64,000 nucleotides of DNA. It comes from an uncultured Mucilaginibacter sp. (lineage in GTDB: Bacteria; Bacteroidota; Bacteroidia; Sphingobacteriales; Sphingobacteriaceae). Shown piece after piece: positions 39,743-50,216 of this stretch (positions are counted from its first letter, which is position 1; every line of letters starts with the position of its first letter). The notes under the pieces are model-generated. The model was not told the origin of the DNA. It did no database searches and saw only the letters and a program-made list of their open reading frames with translations. The stretch covers positions 1 through 64,000 of the forward strand of contig NZ_CALMAT010000130.1 in NCBI RefSeq assembly GCF_937859865.1, read 5' to 3'. The translations under genes and the position numbers were made by a program.

Positions 39743-42136
39743 ATGTTAAAAAATATTTTAGTCAGTTTTGTAATTGTGCTTTTGCTTTCGTTTGAAAGTA
39801 ATGCACAAACCGCCACTACAATTCAAAACCGTTTTGAGGCTTATCAGCAAAACACTTTCCAGGAAAAGCTCTTTGTGCATACCGATAAAAGCACTTATTT
39901 AACCGGCGAAATATTGTGGTTTAAAATTTACAATGTTGATGCTGGGAACAATAAACCGATCAATATCAGCAAAGTAGCTTATGTAGAAGTGCTGGACGAT
40001 AACCAAATCCCGGTGATACAAGCCAAAATTGCTTTAAAAGAAACCGGCAGCGGAAATGGTTCAGTTTACATTCCGGTTTCTGTAAACAGCGGCAATTATA
40101 AGTTGCGGGCTTACACCAATTGGATGAAAAATTTTAGCGCCGATAGTTATTTTGAAAAAAATATAACCATCATCAATCCTTTAAAATCTCCTGAAATAAC
40201 TTTAAACAAAGCAAAGCCAACTTATGACATTCAGTTTTTCCCGGAAGGCGGAAATTTAGTTAACGGTTTAACCAGCAAAATTGCATTTAAAGTTTTGGGC
40301 GAGGATGGAAAAGGTGTAAACTTTAGAGGTGCAATTATAAACCAACACAACGATACCATTGCAAAATTTCGGCCTTTAAAGTTTGGTATCGGCAACTTTA
40401 GTTTCAAGCCCAATTTAAAAGATGTTTATAAAGCAGTTATTTATGTTGATGCAGAAAACAAACCAATTGTAAAAGAACTGCCTGCAATATTTGATCAGGG
40501 TTATGTGATGCAATTGGCAGACAATGCAAACCAATTAGCCGTAACGGTAAACAGCAATACCGAACATGGCGATGTGTATTTGTTTGCGCATACCAAAAGT
40601 ACTTCTAAATCAATACAAAGTGCAGCTTTGGTAAACGGAACGGCCAAATTTTTAATTGACAAAGCTTTGTTGGGCGAAGGCATATCTCACTTAACGGTAT
40701 TTAACAGCGACAGAAAACCAGTTTGCGAAAGGCTTTATTTTAAACGGCCAGCACAAAAAGTTGTAATCGCTTCTAACCCAAATCAGGAACAATATGGCGT
40801 AAGAAAAAAGGTTAACGTTGCTATTTCGGTTAAAGATTTGCGAGGCCAGCCTTTGGTTTCTGATTTGTCTATGTCGGTTTATCAAATAGATTCGCTTCAA
40901 ACTACAGAACCAGGCGATCTAATTAATTATTTATGGCTCACTTCGGATTTAAAAGGCAACATCGAATCGCCGGATTATTATTTCAAAAATAAAGATGCAG
41001 AAGCAGACCAAGCCATTGATAATTTAATGCTTTCGCAAGGTTGGAGCAGGTTTAAATGGGAAGAAATATTAAAAAGTCTCCAGCCTTCATTTTCATTTCT
41101 TCCCGAATATACCGGGCATTTGGTTACGGCAAAATTAACCGGTATTTCCAACAACCAACCTGAAAAAAATATTACTGCTTATTTTGCCGTGCCGGGAAAA
41201 CGTGTACAACTATATACTGCAAAAAGCGATTCGACAGGGAAATTGATCTTCAATACAAAAGATTTTTACGGTCCGGGAGAGATTGTGGTGCAAACCAATA
41301 CAGAAAAAGACAGCACTTACCGCATTGATATTTTAAGCCCTTTTTCCGAAAAATATTCCAAAAGTACTTTGCCGGTTTTTACTTTAACCGGCCAAATGCA
41401 AAATGCACTTAAAGCGCGGAGTTTGGATATGCAAGTCCAAAACCTATATGCCGGGAATCAGTTGAAGCAGTTTTACAATCCGAAAATTGACAGCAGCTCT
41501 TTTTACGGCAAATCATTTTTCCCCTACAAATTGGATGACTATACCAGGTTTACCACAATGGAAGAAGTTTTGCGCGAATATATAAGATCATTGATTGTGG
41601 TAAAACAGCAAAAGCGGTTCCATATCAGGATTATCAGCGAAAAGGCAATGTTAAGCGGAGACCCGCTGGTGATGCTGGATGGCGTTCCGGTTTTTAACAT
41701 GGATAAAGTAATGGCGATAGACCCGCTGAAAATACGAAAGCTGGAACTGGTTAAAAGCCCATATTTTTGGCAGTCAACGGAGTTTCAAGGAATAGTAAAC
41801 CTAACGACTTACAAAGGCGATTTGGGCGGGTACGAATTTGACCCTCATGCGGTTATTGTGGATTACGAAGGCATGCAACTGGAGCGCGAATTTTATTCGC
41901 CCGTGTACGAAAGCAGCCAGCAAATGGCCAGCCGGCTTCCCGATTTTAGAAACGTGCTTTACTGGTCGCCATCCGTTTTTACCAATGCAAACGGAAAAAC
42001 ACAGATAAACTTTTATACTTCGGATAGAACCGGAAATTACATTGGCGTATTACAAGGCATCACCGCAGCAGGCGAAGCAGGAAGCCAGTATTTTAAATTT
42101 AGTGTGAAGCAGGATTACACGGCGGGGCTGAAATAA
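39743..42136 (+). CDS. Large secreted MG2/alpha-2-macroglobulin-like protein
   Basis: QEKLFVHTDKSTYLTGEILWFKIYNVDA (MG2-like) plus C-terminal plug-like segment. Confidence 0.78.
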   Translation: MLKNILVSFVIVLLLSFESNAQTATTIQNRFEAYQQNTFQEKLFVHTDKSTYLTGEILWFKIYNVDAGNNKPINISKVAYVEVLDDNQIPVIQAKIALKETGSGNGSVYIPVSVNSGNYKLRAYTNWMKNFSADSYFEKNITIINPLKSPEITLNKAKPTYDIQFFPEGGNLVNGLTSKIAFKVLGEDGKGVNFRGAIINQHNDTIAKFRPLKFGIGNFSFKPNLKDVYKAVIYVDAENKPIVKELPAIFDQGYVMQLADNANQLAVTVNSNTEHGDVYLFAHTKSTSKSIQSAALVNGTAKFLIDKALLGEGISHLTVFNSDRKPVCERLYFKRPAQKVVIASNPNQEQYGVRKKVNVAISVKDLRGQPLVSDLSMSVYQIDSLQTTEPGDLINYLWLTSDLKGNIESPDYYFKNKDAEADQAIDNLMLSQGWSRFKWEEILKSLQPSFSFLPEYTGHLVTAKLTGISNNQPEKNITAYFAVPGKRVQLYTAKSDSTGKLIFNTKDFYGPGEIVVQTNTEKDSTYRIDILSPFSEKYSKSTLPVFTLTGQMQNALKARSLDMQVQNLYAGNQLKQFYNPKIDSSSFYGKSFFPYKLDDYTRFTTMEEVLREYIRSLIVVKQQKRFHIRIISEKAMLSGDPLVMLDGVPVFNMDKVMAIDPLKIRKLELVKSPYFWQSTEFQGIVNLTTYKGDLGGYEFDPHAVIVDYEGMQLEREFYSPVYESSQQMASRLPDFRNVLYWSPSVFTNANGKTQINFYTSDRTGNYIGVLQGITAAGEAGSQYFKFSVKQDYTAGLK

Positions 42137-42186
42137 ATTATAACTTGTCGTGATATTAGCAATATATATTGTATTTTATTTGATTT

Positions 42187-42369
42187 ATGTTAAACAAAGA
42201 GCAGTTAATTCAAACTATTAAAGAATTGCCAGAAAGCTTTTCGTTTGATGATTTGTTAGATAGCCTTCTTCTGATTCAAAAAATAAAAACAGGACTTGAG
42301 CAGTCAGCAGCAGGCGAAACTTTAACAACGGAAGAAGCTAAACAAAAATTGAATAAGTGGTTGAAATAA
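42187..42369 (+). CDS. Small antitoxin-like protein
   Basis: MLNKEQLIQTIKELPESFSFDDLLDSLLLIQKIKTGLEQSAAGETLTTEEAKQKLNKWLK; no adjacent toxin ORF. Confidence 0.65.
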   Translation: MLNKEQLIQTIKELPESFSFDDLLDSLLLIQKIKTGLEQSAAGETLTTEEAKQKLNKWLK

Positions 42370-42395
42370 GCTAAATCATACAAATTTTTACCCGA

Positions 42396-42407
42396 TAAAA
42401 ACAGCAT
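42396..42407 (+). repeat. Solo ACAG-variant element
   Basis: CAAATTTTTACCCGATAAAAACAGCATTG. Confidence 0.7.
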
Positions 42408-42446
42408 TGCCCCAAACATCTTCCCCAATTCCCTACTTTTACCAGC

Positions 42447-43163
42447 ATGACGCATCTTTCCGTAAACATCAATAAAATCGCAACCCTGCGCAATTCGCGC
42501 GGCGGCAATAACCCAGATTTGGTAAAAGTAGCTTTGGATTGCGAACGTTTTGGTGCCGAAGGAATTACCGTTCATCCCCGGCCTGATGAAAGGCATATCC
42601 GTTACCAGGATGTTTTCGATTTAAAAAAAGTTATTGCGACTGAATTTAACATCGAAGGCAACTGCCAGGAACAGAAATTTGTGGATTTGGTGCTGGCCAA
42701 TAAACCGGCACAAGTTACTTTGGTTCCCGATGTTTTAGGGCAGATCACTTCCAACCACGGTTGGGACACGATCAAAAACCAGGATTATCTAAAACAAATT
42801 ATTGCTGTTTTTAAGGCAGAAAATATCCGTGTTTCTATTTTTGTTGATCCTGTTGTAGAAATGGTAGAAGCGGCCGCAACCACCGGAACAGACAGAATCG
42901 AATTGTACACTGAAAGTTATGCTGCTAATTATCATCAAAACAAAGAACAAGCGATTGCACCTTACATAAAAGCTGCCGAAAAAGCAGTTGAATTAGGTTT
43001 AGGTTTAAACGCTGGCCACGATTTGGATTTGCACAATTTAAAATACTTCGCCCAAAATATTCCCGGTTTGCTGGAAGTTAGTATTGGCCATGCTTTAATT
43101 GCGGATGCTTTGTATTTGGGTTTGGAAAACACGATACAGATGTACAAGCGGTGTTTGGCGTAA
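42447..43163 (+). CDS. pdxJ: Pyridoxine 5'-phosphate synthase
   Basis: [48 protein letters not shown]. Confidence 0.96.
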   Translation: MTHLSVNINKIATLRNSRGGNNPDLVKVALDCERFGAEGITVHPRPDERHIRYQDVFDLKKVIATEFNIEGNCQEQKFVDLVLANKPAQVTLVPDVLGQITSNHGWDTIKNQDYLKQIIAVFKAENIRVSIFVDPVVEMVEAAATTGTDRIELYTESYAANYHQNKEQAIAPYIKAAEKAVELGLGLNAGHDLDLHNLKYFAQNIPGLLEVSIGHALIADALYLGLENTIQMYKRCLA

Positions 43164-43180
43164 AGCAATTTCCGTTGTTG

Positions 43181-43262
43181 ATGCTTCTTTTATCGTGCAA
43201 AAATCACTGCAGCAGGTTTTCGCTTTTTTACCAATCTGAAAAAACAGTGCTAAAAGAAGCAT
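43181..43262. repeat. Paired element, 82 bp, between pdxJ and gcvP
   Basis: ATGCTTCTTTTATCGTGCAAAAATCACTG ... CAGTGCTAAAAGAAGCAT. Confidence 0.8.
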
Positions 43263-43305
43263 TCCAAAACTTTATGTAAATCTCCTGTAACGATTGCACA
43301 AAACA

Positions 43306-43336
43306 TTGACCGTCAAAACCCAAAGCCTTACCTTTG
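43306..43336 (+). promoter_or_regulatory. Bacteroidota-type promoter for gcvP
   Basis: TTG at 43306-43308, 20 nt spacer, TACCTTTG at 43329-43336, 26 nt before ATG. Confidence 0.55.
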
Positions 43337-43362
43337 CGCCTTAAATTCATCCAGCAAACTAC

Positions 43363-46254
43363 ATGAAGTTAAATATCAATTACCAGGAAAAATTTCAACA
43401 TCGTCATATCGCCCCGGATCAGCCAGAAACCGACGCAATGCTACATCAAATTGGTGTAGTATCGGTTGATGAACTGATCGATCAAACCGTTCCAGCCGCA
43501 ATCAGACTTAAAAATCCGCTCAATTTGCCTCCTGCCAAAAGCGAATTTGATTATCTAAACAGCTTAAAAATTACGGCCTCAAAAAATAAAGTCTTTAAAA
43601 GTTTTATCGGAAAAGGTTATTACGATGTGATCGTTCCGGGCGTTATCCAACGTAACATTTTGGAAAACCCGGGCTGGTACACGCAATACACACCTTACCA
43701 GGCCGAGATTGCGCAAGGCCGTTTGCAGGCTTTGCTCAATTTCCAAACGATGGTGATTGATTTGACCGGAATGGAAATTGCCAATGCTTCTTTGTTGGAT
43801 GAAGGCACGGCCGCTGCCGAAGCGATGTTTATGCAATACAGTTTGCGTAAAAATGCCAAAGCCAAAAAGTTTTTTGTTTCTGCGGAAGTTTTCCCGCAAA
43901 CGATTGATATTTTAAAAACCCGTTCTCAACCTTTGGATTTGGAATTGGTGATCGGTAATCATGAAACTGCTGAGTTGGATGATAGCTTTTTTGGTGCGAT
44001 CATTCAATATCCGGCCTCAAACGGTGAGGTTTACGATTACCGCAACTTTGCCGATTCCCTTCACCAAAAAAATATAAAACTAACTGTTGTTGCTGATTTG
44101 ATGAGCTTGGTTTTGCTCACGCCTCCGGGCGAGTGGGGCGCAGATGTAGTGGTTGGCACAACGCAGCGTTTTGGTGTGCCGATGGGTTTTGGTGGCCCGC
44201 ACGCTGCTTTTTTTGCCACAAAAGATGCCTATAAAAGAAGCATTCCCGGCCGTATCATCGGCGTAACGATTGATAATGCTGGCAATTATGCTTTGCGTAT
44301 GGCTTTGCAAACCCGCGAGCAGCACATTCGTAGGGACAAAGCAACTTCCAATATTTGTACGGCGCAGGCTTTGTTAGCGATAATGGCCGGAATGTATGCC
44401 GCTTATCATGGTGCCGAAGGTTTAAAATTGATTGCAGAACGCATTCATGGTTTAACCGTTTTGCTGTCCGAATCGTTAAAAGCTTTAGGTTACCAACACC
44501 AAAATGAAGTTTATTTTGATACACTGACTTTTGAAACCGGGCAAATTGTTGATACAATTCATTCCGAAGCCTTGAACCAGGAAATGAACTTTTATTATCA
44601 AGGTTCGCTGGTTTCGATTGCTTTGGATGAAACGACTGCTGCGGAAGATATCCAAACCATCGTTAAAATCTTTGCCAAAGCCAAAGGAAAAACTTTGGCC
44701 GATACCAATTTTGATGCGATAAAAGAAGCATTGCAAACGCCGGTTCCAACGGAATTGCAGCGCACTTCTGAATTTTTAAACCATCCGGTTTTTAACACGC
44801 ATCATTCTGAACACGAAATGCTGCGTTATATCAAATCGCTGGAAGCAAAAGATCTTTCTTTATGCAATTCGATGATTCCGTTGGGTTCGTGTACTATGAA
44901 GTTGAATGCAACTACAGAAATGGTTCCGGTTACTTGGCCGGAATTTAGCAAAATGCATCCGTTTGCACCAACTGACCAAGTGGGCGGTTACATGCAGATT
45001 TTTGATGAACTGAACCAATGGCTGAATGAAATCACCGGGTTTGCGGCGATGAGTTTGCAGCCAAATGCCGGTGCACAAGGCGAATATGCTGGTTTACTGG
45101 TGATTCGCGCCTACCATCATGCCAATGGCGACCACCATCGAAATATTGCATTGATCCCTTCTTCGGCACATGGAACCAATCCGGCTTCGGCAGCCATGGC
45201 CGGCATGAAAATCATCGTGGTAAAATGTGATGACAACGGAAACATTGACGTTGCAGATTTGAAAGCGAAAGCCGAACAATACCGCAATGAACTTTCTTGT
45301 TTGATGGTTACGTATCCTTCAACCCACGGCGTTTTTGAAGAATCTATCATCGAAATTTGCGATATTATCCATCAGCACGGCGGCCAGGTTTACATGGATG
45401 GTGCCAACATGAATGCACAAGTTGGTTTAACCAGTCCGGCCAATATTGGTGCCGATGTTTGCCACCTCAACCTGCATAAAACTTTTTGCATTCCGCATGG
45501 CGGCGGCGGCCCGGGCATGGGCCCGATTGGCGTAGCTAAACACTTGGTTCAGTTTTTACCGGGACATGCCATGGTTGATATCGAACAGGGAAAATCTATT
45601 CCGGCAGTTTCGGCAGCTCCTTGGGGTTCGGCTTCTATCTTGCTGATTTCTCATGCTTATATTGCCATGATGGGCAGCGAAGGTTTAACCAATGCTACCC
45701 GTTATGCTATTTTAAACGCCAATTATATTAAATCCCGTTTAGAAAAATATTATCCGGTTTTGTATGCCGGGGCAAACGGAAGATGCGCGCACGAAATGAT
45801 TCTGGATTGTCGCGCTTTCAAAAATTTTGGTATCGAAGTAACGGATATTGCCAAACGGTTGATAGATTACGGTTTCCATGCGCCAACGGTTTCTTTCCCG
45901 GTTGCCGGAACGGTGATGGTGGAGCCGACAGAATCAGAACCTAAACACGAACTTGACCGGTTTTGTGATGCGATGGTTTCTATCCGGAACGAAATTGAAG
46001 ATGTGGCAAACGGTATTTCTGATAAAGCAAATAACCCGCTAAAAAATGCCCCGCATACAGCTGCCGTTGTTACAGATAACGAGTGGGAGCATCCATACAC
46101 ACGGCAAAAAGCAGCTTTCCCGCTGCCTTATGTTGCTGCTTTTAAATTTTGGCCTTCTGTAGGTCGTGTAAACGATACACACGGCGACCGTACTTTAATT
46201 TGTGCATGCCCTCCTTTGGAAAGTTATGCTTTTGAAGAAAGTTTGACCGAATAA
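43363..46254 (+). CDS. gcvP: Glycine dehydrogenase (aminomethyl-transferring)
   Basis: [57 protein letters not shown]. Confidence 0.97.
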   Translation: MKLNINYQEKFQHRHIAPDQPETDAMLHQIGVVSVDELIDQTVPAAIRLKNPLNLPPAKSEFDYLNSLKITASKNKVFKSFIGKGYYDVIVPGVIQRNILENPGWYTQYTPYQAEIAQGRLQALLNFQTMVIDLTGMEIANASLLDEGTAAAEAMFMQYSLRKNAKAKKFFVSAEVFPQTIDILKTRSQPLDLELVIGNHETAELDDSFFGAIIQYPASNGEVYDYRNFADSLHQKNIKLTVVADLMSLVLLTPPGEWGADVVVGTTQRFGVPMGFGGPHAAFFATKDAYKRSIPGRIIGVTIDNAGNYALRMALQTREQHIRRDKATSNICTAQALLAIMAGMYAAYHGAEGLKLIAERIHGLTVLLSESLKALGYQHQNEVYFDTLTFETGQIVDTIHSEALNQEMNFYYQGSLVSIALDETTAAEDIQTIVKIFAKAKGKTLADTNFDAIKEALQTPVPTELQRTSEFLNHPVFNTHHSEHEMLRYIKSLEAKDLSLCNSMIPLGSCTMKLNATTEMVPVTWPEFSKMHPFAPTDQVGGYMQIFDELNQWLNEITGFAAMSLQPNAGAQGEYAGLLVIRAYHHANGDHHRNIALIPSSAHGTNPASAAMAGMKIIVVKCDDNGNIDVADLKAKAEQYRNELSCLMVTYPSTHGVFEESIIEICDIIHQHGGQVYMDGANMNAQVGLTSPANIGADVCHLNLHKTFCIPHGGGGPGMGPIGVAKHLVQFLPGHAMVDIEQGKSIPAVSAAPWGSASILLISHAYIAMMGSEGLTNATRYAILNANYIKSRLEKYYPVLYAGANGRCAHEMILDCRAFKNFGIEVTDIAKRLIDYGFHAPTVSFPVAGTVMVEPTESEPKHELDRFCDAMVSIRNEIEDVANGISDKANNPLKNAPHTAAVVTDNEWEHPYTRQKAAFPLPYVAAFKFWPSVGRVNDTHGDRTLICACPPLESYAFEESLTE

Positions 46255-46480
46255 ATGTATAATTGTAGTGTAAAAGTCATTTAGAATTACAAAAAAATCT
46301 GCTTTTCTAATTTCAGCGTAACAGTATTAATGTCTTTTATAGGATATTAAGCGCACGTTATTTCTCTATAGTCTAAAGAAAATCGTTTTGTGCCGCTTGA
46401 GATTGTAATTTTATTAAGGTGCTAAAAAATTTATTATGCATGTACCGAACTTTCATGCTTTTACTTTCGTACAAACTTAT

Positions 46481-46906
46481 ATGAATGTGAATCAGAAGCC
46501 TGTCAATATTATGCTGGTTGACGATGATGAGATAAATAATTTCATTACCGTTAAACTGATCAGGAAGGGATTTGCCGATGCAGAGATTTCAACTTACTTG
46601 AATGGCCGTCTGGCAATAAACCGGTTAAAGGATATATTTAATAACCATCCGGAGCAAGTTCCTGATTATATTTTGCTGGACATTAATATGCCGATTATGA
46701 ATGGCTGGGAATTTCTGGAGGAATATAAATCCTCAAATTTAGACCCCGATAAAAGGATTACGATTTACATCTTGTCCTCGTCTGTTTTTAGTAATGATAT
46801 TGAAAAAGCCAGGTCATTTAGTTCTGTAGCCAACTTTATATCCAAACCGCTCAACATAGAGTCTATAAAAGAAGTATTTGGTGGCGTAAAAGTACACGCC
46901 GGCTAA
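46481..46906 (+). CDS. Stand-alone response regulator receiver protein
   Basis: NIMLVDDDEINNFI; YILLDINMPIMNGWEFLEEYK; track start 46436 also possible. Confidence 0.92.
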   Translation: MNVNQKPVNIMLVDDDEINNFITVKLIRKGFADAEISTYLNGRLAINRLKDIFNNHPEQVPDYILLDINMPIMNGWEFLEEYKSSNLDPDKRITIYILSSSVFSNDIEKARSFSSVANFISKPLNIESIKEVFGGVKVHAG

Positions 46907-47676
46907 CTGTCCAGCGTTTTTACCGAAAACCCGTTATTGTCTGTAACCTTGCCAATGGCAAGGTTTTTTGCATGGTAAAAACAGCATATCCAATTTTCTT
47001 CGGCGGCTTGTTTTCCAAAACGTTCGCGCAGTTCCATTGATTTTTTTCCGTCAAAATCATATTTTGCAGCAAACTTTCTGATCAATTGTTCTGGTTCCGG
47101 CAAAACATCGCCGCCAAAAAAATAAATTTCTCCCGCTGACTCGATTTTAAAAACCTGGTGAAACGGGCAATGGCCACCAGTCAGTTCGTAAGTAATTCCG
47201 TTCCTGAAATTGCCGCTACCTTCCACCAAAGTTACGTTAACTGATTGTTGCAGCACTTCAAAGATCGGTTGCCGGTAAGAAGATGATTTTCCGGAAAAAG
47301 CAAACTCCCATTCGCCGCGCTGGATGATGTGTTCGGCATCCGGAAAAGACGGCTCCATTCTTCCGTTTCGTTCTACCACCAGGCCACCGGTATGGTCGTA
47401 ATGCAGGTGCGACATTAAAATCAGCGTAACATCTTCCGGTTCAAAACCAGCGTTTCTGATGTTATCATGTAGCATCAGTTCGCCGTTCGGGTTTTTGAAA
47501 CCTAAACCGGCATCCATCAAAATTAAATCGTGTTCGGTTTTGAGTAAAAACGGCTGAACGTGGATGAAAATAGAGCCTTTTCGGTCTGTAGGGCTATCGG
47601 TAAGCGGGTTAAAAGGGACAAACTTTTTGGTAGAATCAACAGAAAAAGAACCTTCGCCCAACGCATAAATATTCAT
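46903..47676 (-). CDS. MBL-fold metallo-hydrolase
   Basis: LILMSHLHYDHTGGLV; ELTGGHCPFHQVF. Confidence 0.92.
   Translation of the reverse strand: MNIYALGEGSFSVDSTKKFVPFNPLTDSPTDRKGSIFIHVQPFLLKTEHDLILMDAGLGFKNPNGELMLHDNIRNAGFEPEDVTLILMSHLHYDHTGGLVVERNGRMEPSFPDAEHIIQRGEWEFAFSGKSSSYRQPIFEVLQQSVNVTLVEGSGNFRNGITYELTGGHCPFHQVFKIESAGEIYFFGGDVLPEPEQLIRKFAAKYDFDGKKSMELRERFGKQAAEENWICCFYHAKNLAIGKVTDNNGFSVKTLDS
46945..46971 (+). terminator. Terminator for the response regulator, embedded in the 3' end of the convergent MBL gene
   Basis: AACCTTGCC-AAT-GGCAAGGTTTTTTG: 9-bp stem plus T tract, 39 nt after the RR stop. Confidence 0.75.
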
Positions 47677-47753
47677 AGCAATGCTAAAATCAGTTTAAAC
47701 TTATTTAATGATAAGTCAATAACTATCTTTACTGTTTAAACTTTTTTAAAGAT

Positions 47754-49469
47754 ATGCAAAAGCGATGGGTTTTGGAGCAGGAGGGAAACCGCGAACAGGT
47801 TTTGGCTTTGGCAGAGGCTTTGCAAATTGACGAAGTGCTGAGCAACCTGCTGGTGCAGCGCGGCGTTACTACTTTTGAAGAAGCCAGATACTTTTTCAGG
47901 CCGGATTTAGGCCATTTGCACGATCCGTTTTTAATGCAGGATATGGAAAAAGCCGTGCTTCGGATTGAAAAAGCTATCAGCAACAACGAAAAAATATTGA
48001 TTTATGGTGATTACGATGTGGACGGAACCACGGCCGTTTCTGTTGTGTATCAGTTTTTTAAGAAGCGTTACAAAAACATTTTCTTTTATATTCCGAACCG
48101 ATACACGGAAGGTTACGGCATTTCTACCGCCGGGATTGATTTTGCTGCCGAGCATAATTTCAGTTTGATTATTGCTTTGGATTGCGGTATCAAATCCGTA
48201 GAAAAAGTAATTTATGCCGGTAAAAGAAGCATTGACTTTATCATCTGCGACCACCATTTGCCAGGCGAAGAACTGCCGCAAGCCGTTGCCGTTTTAGATC
48301 CGAAAAGAAGCGATTGCGGTTATCCTTACAAAGAGCTTTCTGGCTGCGGTATTGGTTTTAAACTGATTCAGGCTTATGCCGAAAAAAATGATACTCCGTT
48401 TGAAGAAGTCAATTGTTACTTGGATTTGGTTGCCGTCAGTATTGCTTGTGATCTCGTCCACATTAACGGCGAAAACCGCACGCTTACGGCTTTTGGCCTC
48501 GAAAAAATCAACACCAATCCTTCCATTGGTTTAAAAGCTTTGATGAATGTTGCCGGAAAAGCGGAAAATTATACTGTTTCTGATCTCGTTTTTACCATCG
48601 GCCCGCGCATCAATGCCGCCGGGCGGATTGATGATGCCAAACACGCGGTTAACTTGTTGATTGCGGATTGTTCGGTTTCGGCTTCTGATTTCGGCGAATC
48701 CATCAACCTGAAAAATACCGAACGAAAAGAGCATGACCTGAGCATTACCGGCCAGGCTTTGAATATGATTGATCAAAACCCGCTGCTCATCAACCGCCGT
48801 TCTACCGTGGTTTTTCAGGAAAACTGGCACAAAGGCGTGATTGGAATTGTGGCTTCGCGCTTAACCGAAAAATATTACCGGCCAACCGTTGTATTGACCA
48901 AAAGCAATGGCCACGTTACCGGTTCTGCGCGTTCTGTTTACGGTTTTGATTTGTACGAAGCTTTGTGCGGCTGCAGCGATTTACTGTTGCAGTTTGGCGG
49001 ACATAAATATGCCGCCGGTTTAACTTTGCTGCCCGAAAACGTAACAGCGTTTAGCGAACGTTTTGAGGAAATTGTAGCTTCGGTAATTACAGAAGAACAA
49101 TTGGTGCAACGGATCAGGATTGATGCTGAAATCAAATTAAACCACATTACACCGCGTTTTCTACGGATTTTAAAGCAGTTTGCGCCTTTCGGCCCGGAAA
49201 ATATGACGCCTGTTTTCGTAACTAAAAATGTGTATGTTAGCGGCAATATAAACCTGGTGGGCGAAAAACACCTTAAACTTTGCGTAGTGCAGGAGGGTTC
49301 TGCAATTTTTAACTGTATTGGTTTTGGTATGGGCGACTATATTTATGCCATTAAAAACAGTATGCCGTTTGATATTTGTTATACCATCGAAGAAAACGTT
49401 TGGCGCGAACAGAAAACTTTGCAATTGAATGTAAAAGGGATTCGGTTTGAAGATACAACATCAGCATAA
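47754..49469 (+). CDS. recJ: Single-stranded-DNA-specific exonuclease RecJ
   Basis: ILIYGDYDVDGTTAVSVVYQFF; DFIICDHHLPGEELP; GPRINAAGRIDDAKHAV. Confidence 0.96.
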   Translation: MQKRWVLEQEGNREQVLALAEALQIDEVLSNLLVQRGVTTFEEARYFFRPDLGHLHDPFLMQDMEKAVLRIEKAISNNEKILIYGDYDVDGTTAVSVVYQFFKKRYKNIFFYIPNRYTEGYGISTAGIDFAAEHNFSLIIALDCGIKSVEKVIYAGKRSIDFIICDHHLPGEELPQAVAVLDPKRSDCGYPYKELSGCGIGFKLIQAYAEKNDTPFEEVNCYLDLVAVSIACDLVHINGENRTLTAFGLEKINTNPSIGLKALMNVAGKAENYTVSDLVFTIGPRINAAGRIDDAKHAVNLLIADCSVSASDFGESINLKNTERKEHDLSITGQALNMIDQNPLLINRRSTVVFQENWHKGVIGIVASRLTEKYYRPTVVLTKSNGHVTGSARSVYGFDLYEALCGCSDLLLQFGGHKYAAGLTLLPENVTAFSERFEEIVASVITEEQLVQRIRIDAEIKLNHITPRFLRILKQFAPFGPENMTPVFVTKNVYVSGNINLVGEKHLKLCVVQEGSAIFNCIGFGMGDYIYAIKNSMPFDICYTIEENVWREQKTLQLNVKGIRFEDTTSA

Positions 49470-49472
49470 AAA

Positions 49473-50210
49473 ATGATTTTAAGGGCAGAAAATTTAATTA
49501 AAAAATACAAGCAGCGCACCGTTGTAAACGATGTTACTTTTGATGTGCAGCAAGGCGAAATTGTAGGTTTGCTTGGCCCAAACGGTGCCGGAAAAACCAC
49601 TTCTTTTTATATGATTGTTGGTTTGATCAAACCAAACGAAGGAAAGATTTTTCTGGAAGACGAAGACATAACCGATGCGCCGATGTACCGACGCGCACAA
49701 AAAGGCATTGGTTATCTGGCGCAGGAAGCTTCTGTTTTTCGCAAACTTTCGGTAGAAGACAACATCAAAGCCGTGTTGGAAATGGGCAAAATGAACCAAG
49801 CCGAACAAAAAGACAAGCTGGAAGAACTGATTGACGAATTTAGTTTGCAAAAAGTGCGTAAAAACCGCGGCGATTTGCTTTCGGGCGGAGAACGCCGCCG
49901 GACTGAGATTGCCCGCGCTTTGGCTGCCGAACCTAAGTTTATTTTGCTGGACGAACCTTTTGCCGGCGTTGATCCGATTGCGGTGGAAGAAATTCAATTT
50001 ATGGTAGCCAAATTACGAACGCGCAACATCGGGATTTTGATTACCGACCACAACGTGCAGGAAACTTTATCCATTACAGACCGCGCTTACCTGCTTTTTG
50101 AAGGCAAGATTTTGCGTTATGGCGAACCGGAAGTGTTGGCAGAAGACCCGATTGTACGCAAATTATATCTGGGTTCTAACTTCGTTTTAAAAAGAAAAAC
50201 TTTCGCCTAA
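49473..50210 (+). CDS. lptB: LPS export ABC transporter ATP-binding protein
   Basis: [61 protein letters not shown]. Confidence 0.96.
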   Translation: MILRAENLIKKYKQRTVVNDVTFDVQQGEIVGLLGPNGAGKTTSFYMIVGLIKPNEGKIFLEDEDITDAPMYRRAQKGIGYLAQEASVFRKLSVEDNIKAVLEMGKMNQAEQKDKLEELIDEFSLQKVRKNRGDLLSGGERRRTEIARALAAEPKFILLDEPFAGVDPIAVEEIQFMVAKLRTRNIGILITDHNVQETLSITDRAYLLFEGKILRYGEPEVLAEDPIVRKLYLGSNFVLKRKTFA

Positions 50211-50216
50211 AGCCCT

